64,000 bases of DNA, from contig NZ_LYOY01000029.1 in the NCBI RefSeq assembly GCF_001653515.1, forward strand, positions 434,001-498,000. Reading direction: 5' to 3'. Every line of letters begins with the position of its first letter. Positions within the stretch are counted from its first letter, which is position 1. The position numbers and the translations under genes are program-made. Source of the DNA: Streptomyces sp. ERV7. Its GTDB lineage: Bacteria > Actinomycetota > Actinomycetes > Streptomycetales > Streptomycetaceae. The notes under the pieces were generated by a model that saw only the letters and a program-made list of their open reading frames with translations, had not been told where the DNA came from and did not search any database. Shown piece by piece: positions 34,631-44,045 of the stretch.

Positions 34631-35884
34631 TCAGACCTGGGGCCGCAGCCGGGCGGAGTTCAGTCTGCTCTGCCCGGCCTTCAGGTCGGCCTGGAGCACG
34701 CTGCCCTTGCGCCACTTGTCCCAGCCGACGTTCCAGTCGCCGAAGCCGTTGTCGAAGGGCGTCATGTCCTCGCCGATGCTGTTGACGACCTTGACGATGT
34801 CGCCCTCGGTCACGGTCTCGTAGAACCAGGCCGCGTTCCCGGTGGACATGCCCGTACAGCCGTGGCTGACGTTCTCGGCGCCCTGCGAGCCCACCGACCA
34901 GGGCGCGGCGTGCACGTACTCGCCGCTCCAGGTGACCCGGGTCGCGTAGTAGACCGGCAGGTCGTACGCGTCGGCGCTGCTCGACGAGATACCGACCGTC
35001 TCCCCGCGCATCCGTACGAAGTACTGCTTGCCCAGCACCACCTTGACGCCGTTTCGGGTGGAAAAGCCCGGCTTTCCGGTGGTCACCGGAATGGTATTGA
35101 TCACTTCTCCGTTGCGTTTGACCGTCATGTAGTGCGAGGACGCGTCCGTGATGGCCTCGATGCGGTCACCCGTGGTGATCTTCAGGGGGTTCCCGGGGCC
35201 GCCGTACAGCTTGTCGGCGATCTTCACGCCCTCCAGCCGCGAGGTGGCCCTGATGGTCGCGTCGTTGGGCCAGTACTCCTTGGGCCGGTAGTGGAGGTTC
35301 TTGTCGTCGACCCAGTACCAGGCGCCCTCCACCGAGGGCGTGGACTCGACCTTCAGGGCGCGTTCCACGATCGCCCGGGCCGCCTTGTCCTTCACCGGCT
35401 TGCTGAGCTCCGCCGTGATGGGCTGTCCGACGCCGTACTTGCCCGCGTCCGGGCCGAATTCGACCTTCACGACGTCTTTGGGCGCGGCGGTGTCGAACGT
35501 CAGCGTACGGCGCCCTGGAGAGCCGTCCGAGTCCTCTGTGGAGACCACCACCGTGTAGTGGGTGCCCGCGACGAGCGGAGCCGTGGAGTGCCAGCGGTTC
35601 CCGTCGCCGTCGAGCTCGCCCGCGAGATGGCGCCCCGCCGAGTCCGCGGCCGTCACGTCCGTGATGCGCCCGCGGCCACCCTTGGCGGTGATCTCCAGGG
35701 GCTTGTCCGGATCCGCCTTCGCACTGCCCGCCGGACCGTTGTACGCGATCTGGCCCGCCGCGTCGTACGGCTTCGCCGAGAGCGGGTTGCTGTCGGAGCG
35801 GCCGCACGCGCCGGCGCCCGCCCCGAGGGCAATGACCAGCAGGGTGCAGCTCAGGACGGTACGGGTACGCGGTGCGTGACTCAT
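34631..35884 (-). CDS. L,D-transpeptidase lipoprotein (YkuD)
   Basis: A 417-residue wall cross-linking enzyme that makes 3-3 peptide bonds. A lipoprotein signal ends at AGAC, two Ig-like regions follow (about 40-240), and the YkuD domain has HAAPWSVGSQ then the catalytic SHGCTGMS with His and Cys. It resembles mycobacterial LdtMt2-type enzymes. ATG 35884 is chosen; an in-frame GTG six bases earlier is possible. It lies between the ctaF terminator and the convergent receiver gene. Confidence 0.93.
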   Translation of the reverse strand: MSHAPRTRTVLSCTLLVIALGAGAGACGRSDSNPLSAKPYDAAGQIAYNGPAGSAKADPDKPLEITAKGGRGRITDVTAADSAGRHLAGELDGDGNRWHSTAPLVAGTHYTVVVSTEDSDGSPGRRTLTFDTAAPKDVVKVEFGPDAGKYGVGQPITAELSKPVKDKAARAIVERALKVESTPSVEGAWYWVDDKNLHYRPKEYWPNDATIRATSRLEGVKIADKLYGGPGNPLKITTGDRIEAITDASSHYMTVKRNGEVINTIPVTTGKPGFSTRNGVKVVLGKQYFVRMRGETVGISSSSADAYDLPVYYATRVTWSGEYVHAAPWSVGSQGAENVSHGCTGMSTGNAAWFYETVTEGDIVKVVNSIGEDMTPFDNGFGDWNVGWDKWRKGSVLQADLKAGQSRLNSARLRPQV

Positions 35885-35988
35885 GACCACACGTTATGAA
35901 GCCCGGGCGTGTTCGGCGCGCGGGAGGACTGCAAACGGGCGGCACTCCCCCAACGGCCCAGGGGGCCCCGCAGCGGCCCCGGGCACGC

Positions 35989-36028
35989 GAAAGGGCCCCG
36001 CGGCTCGGATGAGCCGCGGGGCCCTTTC
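35989..36028 (-). terminator. Terminator after ctaF
   Basis: GAAAGGGCCCCGCGGCTC and its exact complement make an 18-bp stem with a 4-nt loop, 19 bp beyond the ctaF stop, ending on the minus strand in CCCTTTC. Confidence 0.88.
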
Positions 36029-36046
36029 ACAGGTGCGTACGAGGAC

Positions 36047-36445
36047 CTACTGGTTCTGGTTCTCGCCGCGGTAGTACTCGAACACCCAGCCGTAGATCCC
36101 GATCAGGATCAGCGGCGCCGAGAAGTACAGCAGCCACCAGCCCATCGCGATGGCCAGGAACGCGAGCGCGCCACCGACCGCCAGCGAGAGCGGCTGCCAG
36201 CTGTGCGGGGCGAAGAACCCCAGTTCACCGGCGTCGTCCGCGACATCGGCCTCCTTGTCGTCCTGCGCACCCGCGTCGACCCGCCGGGCCGTGAAGGCCA
36301 GGTAGAAGCCGATCATCACGCTCAGGCCGAAGGCCATCACGAGAGCGGTGGCACCGGCCGGCTCCTTCGACCACACGCCGTACACGACGGCCATGATCAG
36401 GATGAAGACGGAGAGCCACAGGAACATCTTGCCCTGGACCTTCAC
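36047..36445 (-). CDS. ctaF: Cytochrome c oxidase subunit IV (actinobacterial)
   Basis: A 132-residue four-segment membrane subunit found only in actinobacterial aa3 oxidases. It starts [20 protein letters not shown] and ends near [10 protein letters not shown], both typical. GTG 36445 overlaps the ctaD stop (GTGA), so it is co-translated with the catalytic subunit. A terminator follows directly. Confidence 0.95.
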   Translation of the reverse strand: MKVQGKMFLWLSVFILIMAVVYGVWSKEPAGATALVMAFGLSVMIGFYLAFTARRVDAGAQDDKEADVADDAGELGFFAPHSWQPLSLAVGGALAFLAIAMGWWLLYFSAPLILIGIYGWVFEYYRGENQNQ

Positions 36446-38178
36446 TTGCCAGCCTCCTTGCCGCCGGCGAGGGCCTTGTCACCGTGACCGTGGTTCTCAA
36501 GCTGGTCGAGAGCCGCGATCTCCGGGTGGTGCAGGTCGAACGCCGGGGATTCGGAGCGAATACGCGGCAGGGTGAGGAAGTTGTGCCGCGGCGGCGGGCA
36601 GGACGTCGCCCACTCGAGCGAACGGCCGTAGCCCCACGGGTCGTCGACCTCGATCTTCTTGCCGTACTTCGCCGTCTTCCAGACGTTGTACATGAACGGC
36701 AGTATCGACAGACCGAGCAGGAACGAGCTGATGGTCGAGATCGTGTTCAGCGCGGTGAAGCCGTCGGCCGCGAGGTAGTCCGCGTAACGACGCGGCATGC
36801 CCTCGGCACCGAGCCAGTGCTGCACCAGGAACGTGCCGTGGAAGCCCACGAACAGCGTCCAGAAGGTGATCTTGCCCAGCCGCTCGTCCAGCATCTTGCC
36901 CGTGAACTTCGGCCACCAGAAGTGGAAGCCGGAGAACATCGCGAAGACCACGGTGCCGAAGATGACGTAGTGGAAGTGCGCGACGACGAAGTACGAGTCG
37001 GAGACGTGGAAGTCCATCGGCGGCGAGGCCAGGATGACGCCGGTCAGACCACCGAAGGTGAAGGTGATCAGGAAGCCGACGGCCCAGAGCATCGGTGTCT
37101 CGAAGGACAGTGAGCCCTTCCACATCGTGCCGATCCAGTTGAAGAACTTCACACCGGTTGGCACCGCGATGAGGAATGTCATGAACGAGAAGAACGGCAG
37201 TAGCACGCCGCCGGTGACGTACATGTGGTGGGCCCACACGGTCACGGACAGACCGGCGATGGCGATCGTCGCGCCGACCAGGCCCATGTAGCCGAACATC
37301 GGCTTTCTTGAGAACACTGGGATGACTTCGGAAATGATTCCGAAGAATGGCAAAGCGATGATGTACACCTCTGGATGGCCGAAGAACCAGAAGAGGTGTT
37401 GCCACAGTAGTGCGCCGCCGTTTTGGGCGTCGAAGACATGGGCACCGAACTTGCGGTCCGCCTCCAGGGCGAACAGCGCGGCGGCCAGGACCGGGAACGC
37501 CAGCAGGACCAGCACACCGGTCAGCAGGACGTTCCACACGAAGATCGGCATCCGGAACATCGTCATGCCGGGCGCGCGCATGCAGATGATCGTGGTGATG
37601 AAGTTGACCGAGCCGAGGATCGTGCCGAAGCCGGAGAAGGCCAGACCCATGATCCACATGTCGGCGCCGACGCCCGGCGAACGGACCGCGTCCGACAGCG
37701 GGGAGTAGGCGAACCAGCCGAAGTCGGCCGCGCCCTGCGGGGTGAGGAAGCCACCGACCGCGATGAGCGAGCCGAACAGGTAGAGCCAGTAGGCGAACAT
37801 GTTCAGCCGCGGGAACGCCACATCGGGCGCGCCGATCTGCAGCGGCATGATCCAGTTCGCGAATCCGGCGAACAGCGGCGTCGCGAACATCAGCAGCATG
37901 ATCGTGCCGTGCATCGTGAACGCCTGGTTGAACTGCTCGTTCGACATGATCTGCGTGCCGGGACGGGCCAGCTCGGCGCGCATGAAGAGCGCCATCAGGC
38001 CGCCGATGCAGAAGAACGCGAACGACGTGACCAGATACATCGTGCCGATCGTCTTGTGGTCAGTGGTGGTCAACCACTTCACGACGACGTTCCCCGGCTG
38101 CTTGCGCCGGACCGGCAGCTCGTTCTCGTACGAGTCGTCTGCTGCCGCGGCACCCTGAGATTCGTTGAGGATGCTCAC
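36442..38178 (-). CDS. ctaD: Cytochrome c oxidase subunit I
   Basis: The 578-residue catalytic subunit that reduces oxygen and pumps protons. Twelve membrane segments; heme and CuB ligands lie in [18 protein letters not shown] (with the His-Tyr pair), WAHHMY and [14 protein letters not shown] 38178 overlaps the ctaC stop. The C-terminus ends in a soluble charged tail. The middle of ctaCDF; ctaE is carried in the separate unit with qcrCAB. Confidence 0.97.
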   Translation of the reverse strand: MSILNESQGAAAADDSYENELPVRRKQPGNVVVKWLTTTDHKTIGTMYLVTSFAFFCIGGLMALFMRAELARPGTQIMSNEQFNQAFTMHGTIMLLMFATPLFAGFANWIMPLQIGAPDVAFPRLNMFAYWLYLFGSLIAVGGFLTPQGAADFGWFAYSPLSDAVRSPGVGADMWIMGLAFSGFGTILGSVNFITTIICMRAPGMTMFRMPIFVWNVLLTGVLVLLAFPVLAAALFALEADRKFGAHVFDAQNGGALLWQHLFWFFGHPEVYIIALPFFGIISEVIPVFSRKPMFGYMGLVGATIAIAGLSVTVWAHHMYVTGGVLLPFFSFMTFLIAVPTGVKFFNWIGTMWKGSLSFETPMLWAVGFLITFTFGGLTGVILASPPMDFHVSDSYFVVAHFHYVIFGTVVFAMFSGFHFWWPKFTGKMLDERLGKITFWTLFVGFHGTFLVQHWLGAEGMPRRYADYLAADGFTALNTISTISSFLLGLSILPFMYNVWKTAKYGKKIEVDDPWGYGRSLEWATSCPPPRHNFLTLPRIRSESPAFDLHHPEIAALDQLENHGHGDKALAGGKEAGK

Positions 38179-39146
38179 AGTTTGTTCGTCTCCGCGTTCT
38201 TGGCGGGGTCGGTCTGAGCGATGCCCGCCGGCACGTAGCCGGTCTGGCCCTTCGCCGCCAGCTCCTTGAGGTGCTGCTGGTAGCGCTCCGGGGAGACGAC
38301 CTTCACGTTGAAGAGCATCCGGGAGTGGTCGACACCGCACAGCTCGGCGCACTTGCCGAGGAAGGTGCCCTCCCTGGTCGGGGTCACCTCGAAGGAGTTG
38401 GTGTGCCCCGGAATGACGTCCTGCTTCATCAGGAAGGGGACCACCCAGAAGGAGTGGATGACGTCACGGGACGTCAGCACGAAGCGGACCTTCTCGCCCT
38501 TGGGCAGCCACAGCGTGGGCCCGGGGTTTCCGGTCTGCGGGTTCCGCGTGCCGGGGATGCCGACGTCGTAGACGCCGTCGGCGCCGGCCGGGAAGTCCTT
38601 GGTGAAGCGGTCCGGAATGGCGGACAGCTCCTTGGACTTCACGGCGTCGCCCGTGGCCGGGTTGCCGTCCACGTTCTCGACGTAGTTGAAGCCCCAGCTC
38701 CACTGGTAGCCGACCACGTTGACGGTGTGGGCCGGCTTCGGGGAGAGCTCAAGAAGCTTCGACTCATCACGCGCGGTGAAGTAGAAGAGCACCGAGACGA
38801 TGATGAGGGGGACGACCGTGTACAGCGCCTCGATGGGCATGTTGTACCGGGTCTGCGGAGGTACCTCGACCTTGGTGCGGCTGCGCCGGTGGAAGATGAC
38901 GCTCCACAGGATCAGGCCCCAGACCAGCACGCCCGTGGCGAGCGCGGCCGCCCACGAACCCTGCCAGAGGGAGAGGATCCGCGGAGCCTCTTCCGTCACC
39001 GGGGTGGGCATACCGAGGCGAGGGAAGTCTTTCCAGTTGTACGAGCAACCGGAGGCGGTAGCCAGGACCAGGCCCGCGGTCAGCACCTGCAGCAGCTTCC
39101 GCCGCATCGGGCGCCGCGACGAGCGGTCGGAGCCGTTGGGACTCAC
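38175..39146 (-). CDS. ctaC: Cytochrome c oxidase subunit II (lipoprotein)
   Basis: A 323-residue subunit that accepts electrons from cytochrome c. A lipobox TASGC follows a hydrophobic signal, two membrane helices follow, and the C-terminal cupredoxin domain carries the CuA ligands in [12 protein letters not shown] and the upstream His in DVIHSFW. GTG 39146 has GGGAAGG upstream. The first gene of ctaCDF; a spaced inverted repeat lies about 100 bp before it (39232-39260). Confidence 0.96.
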   Translation of the reverse strand: MSPNGSDRSSRRPMRRKLLQVLTAGLVLATASGCSYNWKDFPRLGMPTPVTEEAPRILSLWQGSWAAALATGVLVWGLILWSVIFHRRSRTKVEVPPQTRYNMPIEALYTVVPLIIVSVLFYFTARDESKLLELSPKPAHTVNVVGYQWSWGFNYVENVDGNPATGDAVKSKELSAIPDRFTKDFPAGADGVYDVGIPGTRNPQTGNPGPTLWLPKGEKVRFVLTSRDVIHSFWVVPFLMKQDVIPGHTNSFEVTPTREGTFLGKCAELCGVDHSRMLFNVKVVSPERYQQHLKELAAKGQTGYVPAGIAQTDPAKNAETNKL

Positions 39147-39522
39147 GTAGCGCCTTCCCGAGAGTCTCGCCCGCGCCGGCCGGCTCCGGCCGTCCGTCTC
39201 GCTGGTCGGTCGCCGCCCTGGCCGCGGGCAGGGGTTTGGATGTTTATGCGGACCAAACCCTACTGGACGCTATTTGGGGTCGCGCGGGGAGGGTGCCCAA
39301 CGCGCCGCCGGGGCCCCCGAAGGGGTGGAATCCGGGCCTCCGGTGGGGCATCTGACGGGTTTTTCTGTACGGGTCCACGGAACGCGGTACGGCACGGGCA
39401 CCCCCCTGAAGGCGCGCGGGGCTGTGACGCACACGGCTCCGCCGCGCGGGCGCGACCAGCCGACGACGGCCCGTCGTCGACCGACGGCCCGGCCAGGCCT
39501 CCCACCGCGTTAGCGTGGCGCC
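39147..39522. promoter_or_regulatory. Upstream region of ctaC with GGGTTTGG/CCAAACCC dyad
   Basis: This 376-bp gap separates ctaC from the divergent damaged desulfurase gene. GGGTTTGG (39232-39239) and CCAAACCC (39253-39260) form an 8-bp inverted repeat with half-sites two helical turns apart, a good operator geometry. The rest is GC-rich with no gene evident. Confidence 0.5.
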
Positions 39523-40197
39523 GTGCCCTACTTCGACGCCGCCTCCTCCGCTCCCCTGCACCCCGTGGCCCGCCAGGCCCTGATGGCCTCGCTCGACGAG
39601 GGGTGGGCCGACCCGGCCCGGCTCTACCGCGAGGGCCGGCGGGCCCGGCTGCTGCTCGACGCGGCCCGGGAGGCCGCGGCCGAGGCGGTCGGCTGCCGGC
39701 CGGACGAGCTCGTGTTCACCTCTTCGGGGACGGCCGCGGTGCACTCCGGAATTTACGGCTCCCTCGCCGGGCGTCGGCGTGTCGGCCGCCATCTCGTGGT
39801 GTCGGCGGTGGAGCACTCCTCCGTACTGCACACGGGCGGGGCCCTGGAGGCGGACGGCGGCGCGGTGACGCAGGTACCGGTCGACCGGACCGGGGCGGTC
39901 TCCCCCGCCGAGTACGCCGCCGCGCTGCGGCCCGACACGGCGCTGGCCTGCCTCCAGTCCGCCAACCACGAGGTGGGCACGGTACAGCCGGTGGGCGAGG
40001 TGGCCCGGGCGTGCCGGGAGGCGGGGGTGCCGCTGCTCGTGGACGCGGCCCAGTCGCTGGCGTGGGGGCCGGTCGAGGACGGCTGGTCCCTGCTCGCCGC
40101 GAGCGCGCACAAGTGGGGCGGGCCCGCCGGGCAGGAGTACGTGGGGGAAGAGACCCGGGAGCGGGGGTCGGCGTACGTGGTGCGGCGGGTGAGCTGA
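39523..40197 (+). pseudogene. Cysteine desulfurase-TusA fusion with internal deletion
   Basis: The first 205 residues are a class V desulfurase: YFDAASSAPLHPVARQAL, HSSVLH, LVDAAQSLAWGPV and the PLP-lysine block SAHKWGGPAG. The sequence then jumps directly to QEYVGEETRERGSAYVVRRV, which matches the end of TusA-like domains (usually WCxMRGQEYVGEE). The desulfurase C-terminal domain with its catalytic Cys and most of the TusA domain are missing, while the frame is kept. At 224 residues it is about half the expected length. It is almost certainly inactive. GTG 39523 is the start; the ribosome site is weak. Confidence 0.8.
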
Positions 40198-40263
40198 GCG
40201 GCCGGTGCCGGGGTGCAGGCCCGGCGGGTGTGCGCGGCCCGGCGGGAACGGGGTGCCGCTGTG

Positions 40264-40317
40264 CCCACCCGTGCCGCCCCTGGCGGCACGCATGCCCACA
40301 GCGGCGGCACGGGTGGG
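40264..40317. terminator. Bidirectional terminator with two competing stems
   Basis: A 15-bp stem (40264-40278 with 40303-40317) competes with a 9-bp stem (40270-40278 with 40282-40290) using the same left arm. It lies between convergent genes, 66 bp past the damaged desulfurase and just past the kinase stop. Confidence 0.7.
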
Positions 40318-40335
40318 TGAACAGACAGGAACGCG

Positions 40336-41310
40336 TCAGCCGAGGTAGGCGCGCACCTCGTCCGCCGCGTCGACCCCGTACGCCTTCGTGAACCGGTCCA
40401 TGAAGTGCGCACGCTTCAGCTGGTACTCCTGGGTGCCGAGCGTCTCGATCACCAGCGTCGCCAGCATGCAGCCGACCTGCGCCGCCCGCTCGTGGCCGAC
40501 GCCCCAGGACAGGCCCGACAGGAAGCCCGCGCGGAACGCGTCGCCCACGCCGGTCGGGTCGACCTTGGCGTCCTCCTCCGGGCAGCCGACCTCGATCGGG
40601 TCCTCGCCGACCCGCTCGATGCGCACGCCGCGCGAGCCGAGGGTGGTGACCCGGTAGTCGACCTTCCCCAGGATCTCGGCGTCGCTCCAGCCGGTCTTGG
40701 ACTCGATGAGCCCCTTCTCGTACTCGTTGGAGAAGAGGTACTTCGCGCCTTCGAGCAAGGTACGGATGTCGTCGCCGGACATCCGGGCGATCTGCTGCGA
40801 GAAGTCCGCGGCGAACGGGATCCCGCGCGTCTTGCACTCCTCGGTGTGGCGGAGCATCGCCTCGGGGTCGTCGGCGCCGATCAGGACCAGGTCGAGGCCG
40901 CCCACGCGCTCGGCCACCGACTGGAGCTCGATCTGGCGGGCCTCGCTCATCGCGCCCGTGTAGAAGGAGCCGATCTGGTTGTGGTCGGCGTCGGTGGTGC
41001 ACACGAAGCGGGCGGTGTGCAGGACCTCGGAGATGCGGACCGAGTTCGTGTCCACTCCGTGCCGGTCCAGCCAGGCCCGGTACTCGTCGAAGTCGGAGCC
41101 GGCGGCCCCGACGAGGATCGGGCCGGTGCCGAGCTGCCCCATCCCGAAGCAGATGTTCGCGCCCACACCGCCCCGGCGCACGTCGAGGTTGTCGACGAGG
41201 AAGGAGAGGGAGACCGTGTGCAGCTGATCGGCGACCAGCTGGTCGGCGAATCGGCCGGGGAAGGTCATGAGGTGGTCGGTGGCGATGGAGCCGGTGACTG
41301 CGATACGCAC
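40336..41310 (-). CDS. PfkB-family carbohydrate or nucleoside kinase
   Basis: A 324-residue ribokinase-fold enzyme, nearest in feel to actinobacterial adenosine/sugar kinases. It has GSIATDHLM at the start, RRGGVGANICFGMGQLG in the substrate region and DPTGVGDAFRAGF with the catalytic Asp and anion hole near the C-terminus. GTG 41310 follows AGGAGTG. The substrate cannot be settled. It is convergent with the damaged desulfurase gene. Confidence 0.9.
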   Translation of the reverse strand: MRIAVTGSIATDHLMTFPGRFADQLVADQLHTVSLSFLVDNLDVRRGGVGANICFGMGQLGTGPILVGAAGSDFDEYRAWLDRHGVDTNSVRISEVLHTARFVCTTDADHNQIGSFYTGAMSEARQIELQSVAERVGGLDLVLIGADDPEAMLRHTEECKTRGIPFAADFSQQIARMSGDDIRTLLEGAKYLFSNEYEKGLIESKTGWSDAEILGKVDYRVTTLGSRGVRIERVGEDPIEVGCPEEDAKVDPTGVGDAFRAGFLSGLSWGVGHERAAQVGCMLATLVIETLGTQEYQLKRAHFMDRFTKAYGVDAADEVRAYLG

Positions 41311-41423
41311 GGCTAGGACACTCCTGCGTGGAGGACTGTTGACAGTTAACGCTACCGGGTCCCGGGAGCTCACCTGAAGGGCTGAAACTACCCGATAGTA
41401 GGCTATTTTCTGCATGGTTCCTG

Positions 41424-41657
41424 ATGCGTACGGTGCGGAATATGGAACCCATGGAGCAGATGGAGCAGATCGGGAATGCCATGGCGTCCGAACCGGGTCT
41501 CGCACAGCTGCGCGTCGACTGTGCGCGGATGGCACCTCACTGGGTGGTGCCGTCGGAGCCCGGGCCGGCGCCCGTCCCACCGTCCCGGATCCACGGGGTG
41601 TCCGTGCCGCCCGACTCGGTCCGGCTGATCGCCACGATGTCCGAGTACGGCGACTGA
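41424..41657 (+). CDS. Small conserved-looking hypothetical protein
   Basis: Up to 77 residues; several in-frame ATGs occur at the start (41424, 41442, 41451, 41460), and the one at 41460 has the best ribosome site (GGAG at 41453-41456). Third-position G/C is high and the frame is not explained by an opposite-strand gene. No domain is recognised; the middle is Pro-rich (EPGPAPVPPSR). It sits alone before the secreted protein gene at 41771. Confidence 0.55.
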   Translation: MRTVRNMEPMEQMEQIGNAMASEPGLAQLRVDCARMAPHWVVPSEPGPAPVPPSRIHGVSVPPDSVRLIATMSEYGD

Positions 41658-41770
41658 GCCGACGGGGCCCGATGGGGTAGCGCGCGGAGGGAACCGTGCG
41701 CTCCCCCGCTCCGTCCAAGGCGTGTCCCCCGTAAAGGGGATGCGGGATACGACTGGACAGGAGCGATGCG

Positions 41771-43312
41771 GTGAGCAGCGAGCACACGCAGGAAGAGTCG
41801 CCACAGCGGCGGACGCGACGATCCCCGTTCGTCCTCGCCTCGGTCGCGGCCGCGGTGCTGGTCGCGGGCGGCGGCGGGGCGTACTGGGCCTCCACCGCCT
41901 CGGGCGGCTCGCCCGCCGCCGAGGGCGCCGTGGACGGCAAGGCCGGGGCGGGCGGCGGCACCACTCCGCCGCCGCTGGGCCTGGACAGCGGCAGGGAGGG
42001 CATCGCCCCCGGCGAGCCGGACCCGAACGGTGTGGTCTACCGCGCCGAGGGGAAGCTGCCCGACGGCCCGGCGAAGGCGGCGGTGTACCGGCCGGGCGGC
42101 ACGGTCGGCGAGGCCGAGGTGGCGAAGCTGGCGAAGGCCCTGGGGATCGACGGTCCCCCGCGCCTTGAGGGGCCCGTCTGGAAGGCCGGGATCACCAAGG
42201 ACGGCGGCGGGCCGGTGCTGACGGTCAACCAGAAGGCGCCGGGCAGCTGGACGTTCGCCCGGTACGGCACCGGCGGTACGGACAACTGCCCCAAGGGCAG
42301 CAAGTGCCCCATGCACACCACCGGGGAAGGCGTGGCCCCGGGCGAACACGACCCCACGGGCGGTGGTTCGGCGCCCAGCGAGCAGGCCGCGAAGGCCGCG
42401 GCCGCCCCGGTACTGAAGGCGCTGGGCCTGGACGACGCCAAGCTGAACGCGTCCCAGCTGATGGGCGCGGTCCGGGTGGTGAACGCGGACCCAGTGATCG
42501 GCGGGCTGCCCACCTACGGCTGGACGACCGGCGTCCAGGTCGGCCCCGACGGCCAAGTGGTCGGCGGCAGCGGCCAGTTGAAGACCCCGGAGAAGGGCGA
42601 CACATACCCCGTACTGAGCGCCGAGGAGACGCTGAAGCAGCTGAACGGGTCGGGCGGCGGGCGCCCGGCGAGCAAGGACTGCACCGGCCCGGTGCCGCTG
42701 GACGAGCAGCCGCAGGGCGAGCCCACCCAGGGCAAGCTGCCGAGCGACCCGCAGCGCAAGCTGCCCAGTGACCCGCAGGGCAACATCCAGCACCAGCCGT
42801 GCAAGCAGGGCACGCCCTCGACGGTGACCGTCGACAAGGCGGTGTTCGGGCTCTCCGCGCAGTACGTGGACGGGCGGCAGGTGCTCGTACCGTCGTGGCT
42901 CTTCGAGGCGAAGCCGACCGGTGCCGCCCAGCCGGTGACCATCACCGCCCCGGCGCTGGCCCCGCAGTACCTGGCGAAGCCGGCGGCGCCGCCGTCCGGG
43001 CCCGGCACTCCCCTGCCGTCGCCGACCGGGTCGGCGCCCGTCGGCCACCAGGCACTGGTCTCGTACGCGATCGGCCAGGACGGCCGGACGCTGACCGTGA
43101 CCTTCTGGGGCGGTATCTGCGACACCTACGCGGCGACCGCGGACGAGAGCGGCTCCCAGGTCCGGGTCGCGGTGGGCGTCGCGCACCACGACCCCAAGAA
43201 GATCTGCGCCATGATCGCCAAGAAGGAGACGGTCTCGGTGACGCTCCACCAGACGCTGGGGGCGCGCCAGGTGGTGGACGCCACAACCGGTGAGGCGCTG
43301 CCGAAGGGCTGA
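41771..43312 (+). CDS. Large membrane-anchored or secreted protein of unknown function
   Basis: A 513-residue protein. A short basic cytoplasmic tail and one hydrophobic segment (about 20-42) are followed by an extracytoplasmic region rich in Gly, Pro and Ala with at least six Cys that could form disulfides. An in-frame tandem repeat (KLPSDPQ twice) occurs near residue 318. GTG 41771 has AGGAG seven bases upstream. No catalytic motif is recognised. It ends just before the terminator shared with erpA. Confidence 0.83.
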   Translation: MSSEHTQEESPQRRTRRSPFVLASVAAAVLVAGGGGAYWASTASGGSPAAEGAVDGKAGAGGGTTPPPLGLDSGREGIAPGEPDPNGVVYRAEGKLPDGPAKAAVYRPGGTVGEAEVAKLAKALGIDGPPRLEGPVWKAGITKDGGGPVLTVNQKAPGSWTFARYGTGGTDNCPKGSKCPMHTTGEGVAPGEHDPTGGGSAPSEQAAKAAAAPVLKALGLDDAKLNASQLMGAVRVVNADPVIGGLPTYGWTTGVQVGPDGQVVGGSGQLKTPEKGDTYPVLSAEETLKQLNGSGGGRPASKDCTGPVPLDEQPQGEPTQGKLPSDPQRKLPSDPQGNIQHQPCKQGTPSTVTVDKAVFGLSAQYVDGRQVLVPSWLFEAKPTGAAQPVTITAPALAPQYLAKPAAPPSGPGTPLPSPTGSAPVGHQALVSYAIGQDGRTLTVTFWGGICDTYAATADESGSQVRVAVGVAHHDPKKICAMIAKKETVSVTLHQTLGARQVVDATTGEALPKG

Positions 43313-43329
43313 GCCGGTTCGTCCGGACA

Positions 43330-43373
43330 CGACGAAGGCGGGCACCCCTCGATGGGGGTGCCCGCCTTCGTCG
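43330..43373. terminator. Bidirectional terminator before erpA
   Basis: CGACGAAGGCGGGCACCCC and its exact complement form a 19-bp stem with a 6-nt loop between convergent genes ending at 43312 and 43393. Confidence 0.9.
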
Positions 43374-43392
43374 TCGCGCTCAGGCGCGCGAC

Positions 43393-43749
43393 TCAGTTGA
43401 AGGAGTCGCCGCAGGCGCAGGAGCCCGTCGCGTTCGGGTTGTCGATCGTGAAGCCCTGCTTCTCGATCGTGTCCACGAAGTCGATCGAGGCGCCGCCCAG
43501 GTACGGAGCGCTCATGCGGTCGGTGACGACCTTCACACCGTCGAAGTCCTTGACGACGTCGCCGTCGAGCGAGCGCTCGTCGAAGAAGAGCTGGTAGCGC
43601 AGGCCGGAGCAGCCGCCGGGCTGGACGGCGACGCGCAGCGCCAGGTCCTCCCGGCCTTCCTGGTCAAGGAGGGCCTTGACCTTGGCCGCGGCGGCGTCGG
43701 ACAGGAGGATGCCGTCGCTCACAGTGGTGGTCTCGTCCGATACGGACAT
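43393..43749 (-). CDS. erpA: Iron-sulfur cluster insertion protein, HesB/IscA family
   Basis: A 118-residue A-type carrier that delivers iron-sulfur clusters to apo-enzymes. The three cluster cysteines are visible in PGGCSGLRY and CACGDSF. ATG 43749 with GGGAGAG is preferred to a longer frame reaching 44004. It is divergent from nadA, whose product is a 4Fe-4S enzyme and a plausible client. The respiratory Rieske protein is another likely recipient. Confidence 0.94.
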   Translation of the reverse strand: MSVSDETTTVSDGILLSDAAAAKVKALLDQEGREDLALRVAVQPGGCSGLRYQLFFDERSLDGDVVKDFDGVKVVTDRMSAPYLGGASIDFVDTIEKQGFTIDNPNATGSCACGDSFN

Positions 43750-43963
43750 CTGCTTCTCTCCCGGGTTGTACGGAGACTGCTTGCCGACGGTTCTAACCGG
43801 CGGGGCCCCGGATTCATTCCGGGCCGTGCGTGGGCCTTGGCCGTGCCTTGGCTCACCTTCATGCTCGCACACCCCGGCGCGGGCCGGAAAAGCCCTGGGG
43901 AAAACCCCGTGCGAGGGGTACGGAGGGGAGCGAAGGGGATGTGTCACATCGACGCTATGGCCA

Positions 43964-44022
43964 TCGTCAAACTGACGTGAAGCAGTTATGATAGATAGCG
44001 TCATTTAGACGAAAACTCGTCT
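43964..44022 (+). promoter_or_regulatory. nadA promoter and candidate operator
   Basis: TATGAT (43987-43992) is a good -10 box, with TCGTCA 17 bp upstream as a weak -35. Directly after it come CGTC-attta-GACG (43999-44011) and AGACGA-aaac-TCGTCT (44007-44022), overlapping dyads sharing GACG. They lie at or just past the expected start of transcription, suiting a repressor site or leader hairpin. Confidence 0.55.
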
Positions 44023-44045
44023 GCGAAAGAGAAAGGGTGCGTGAC

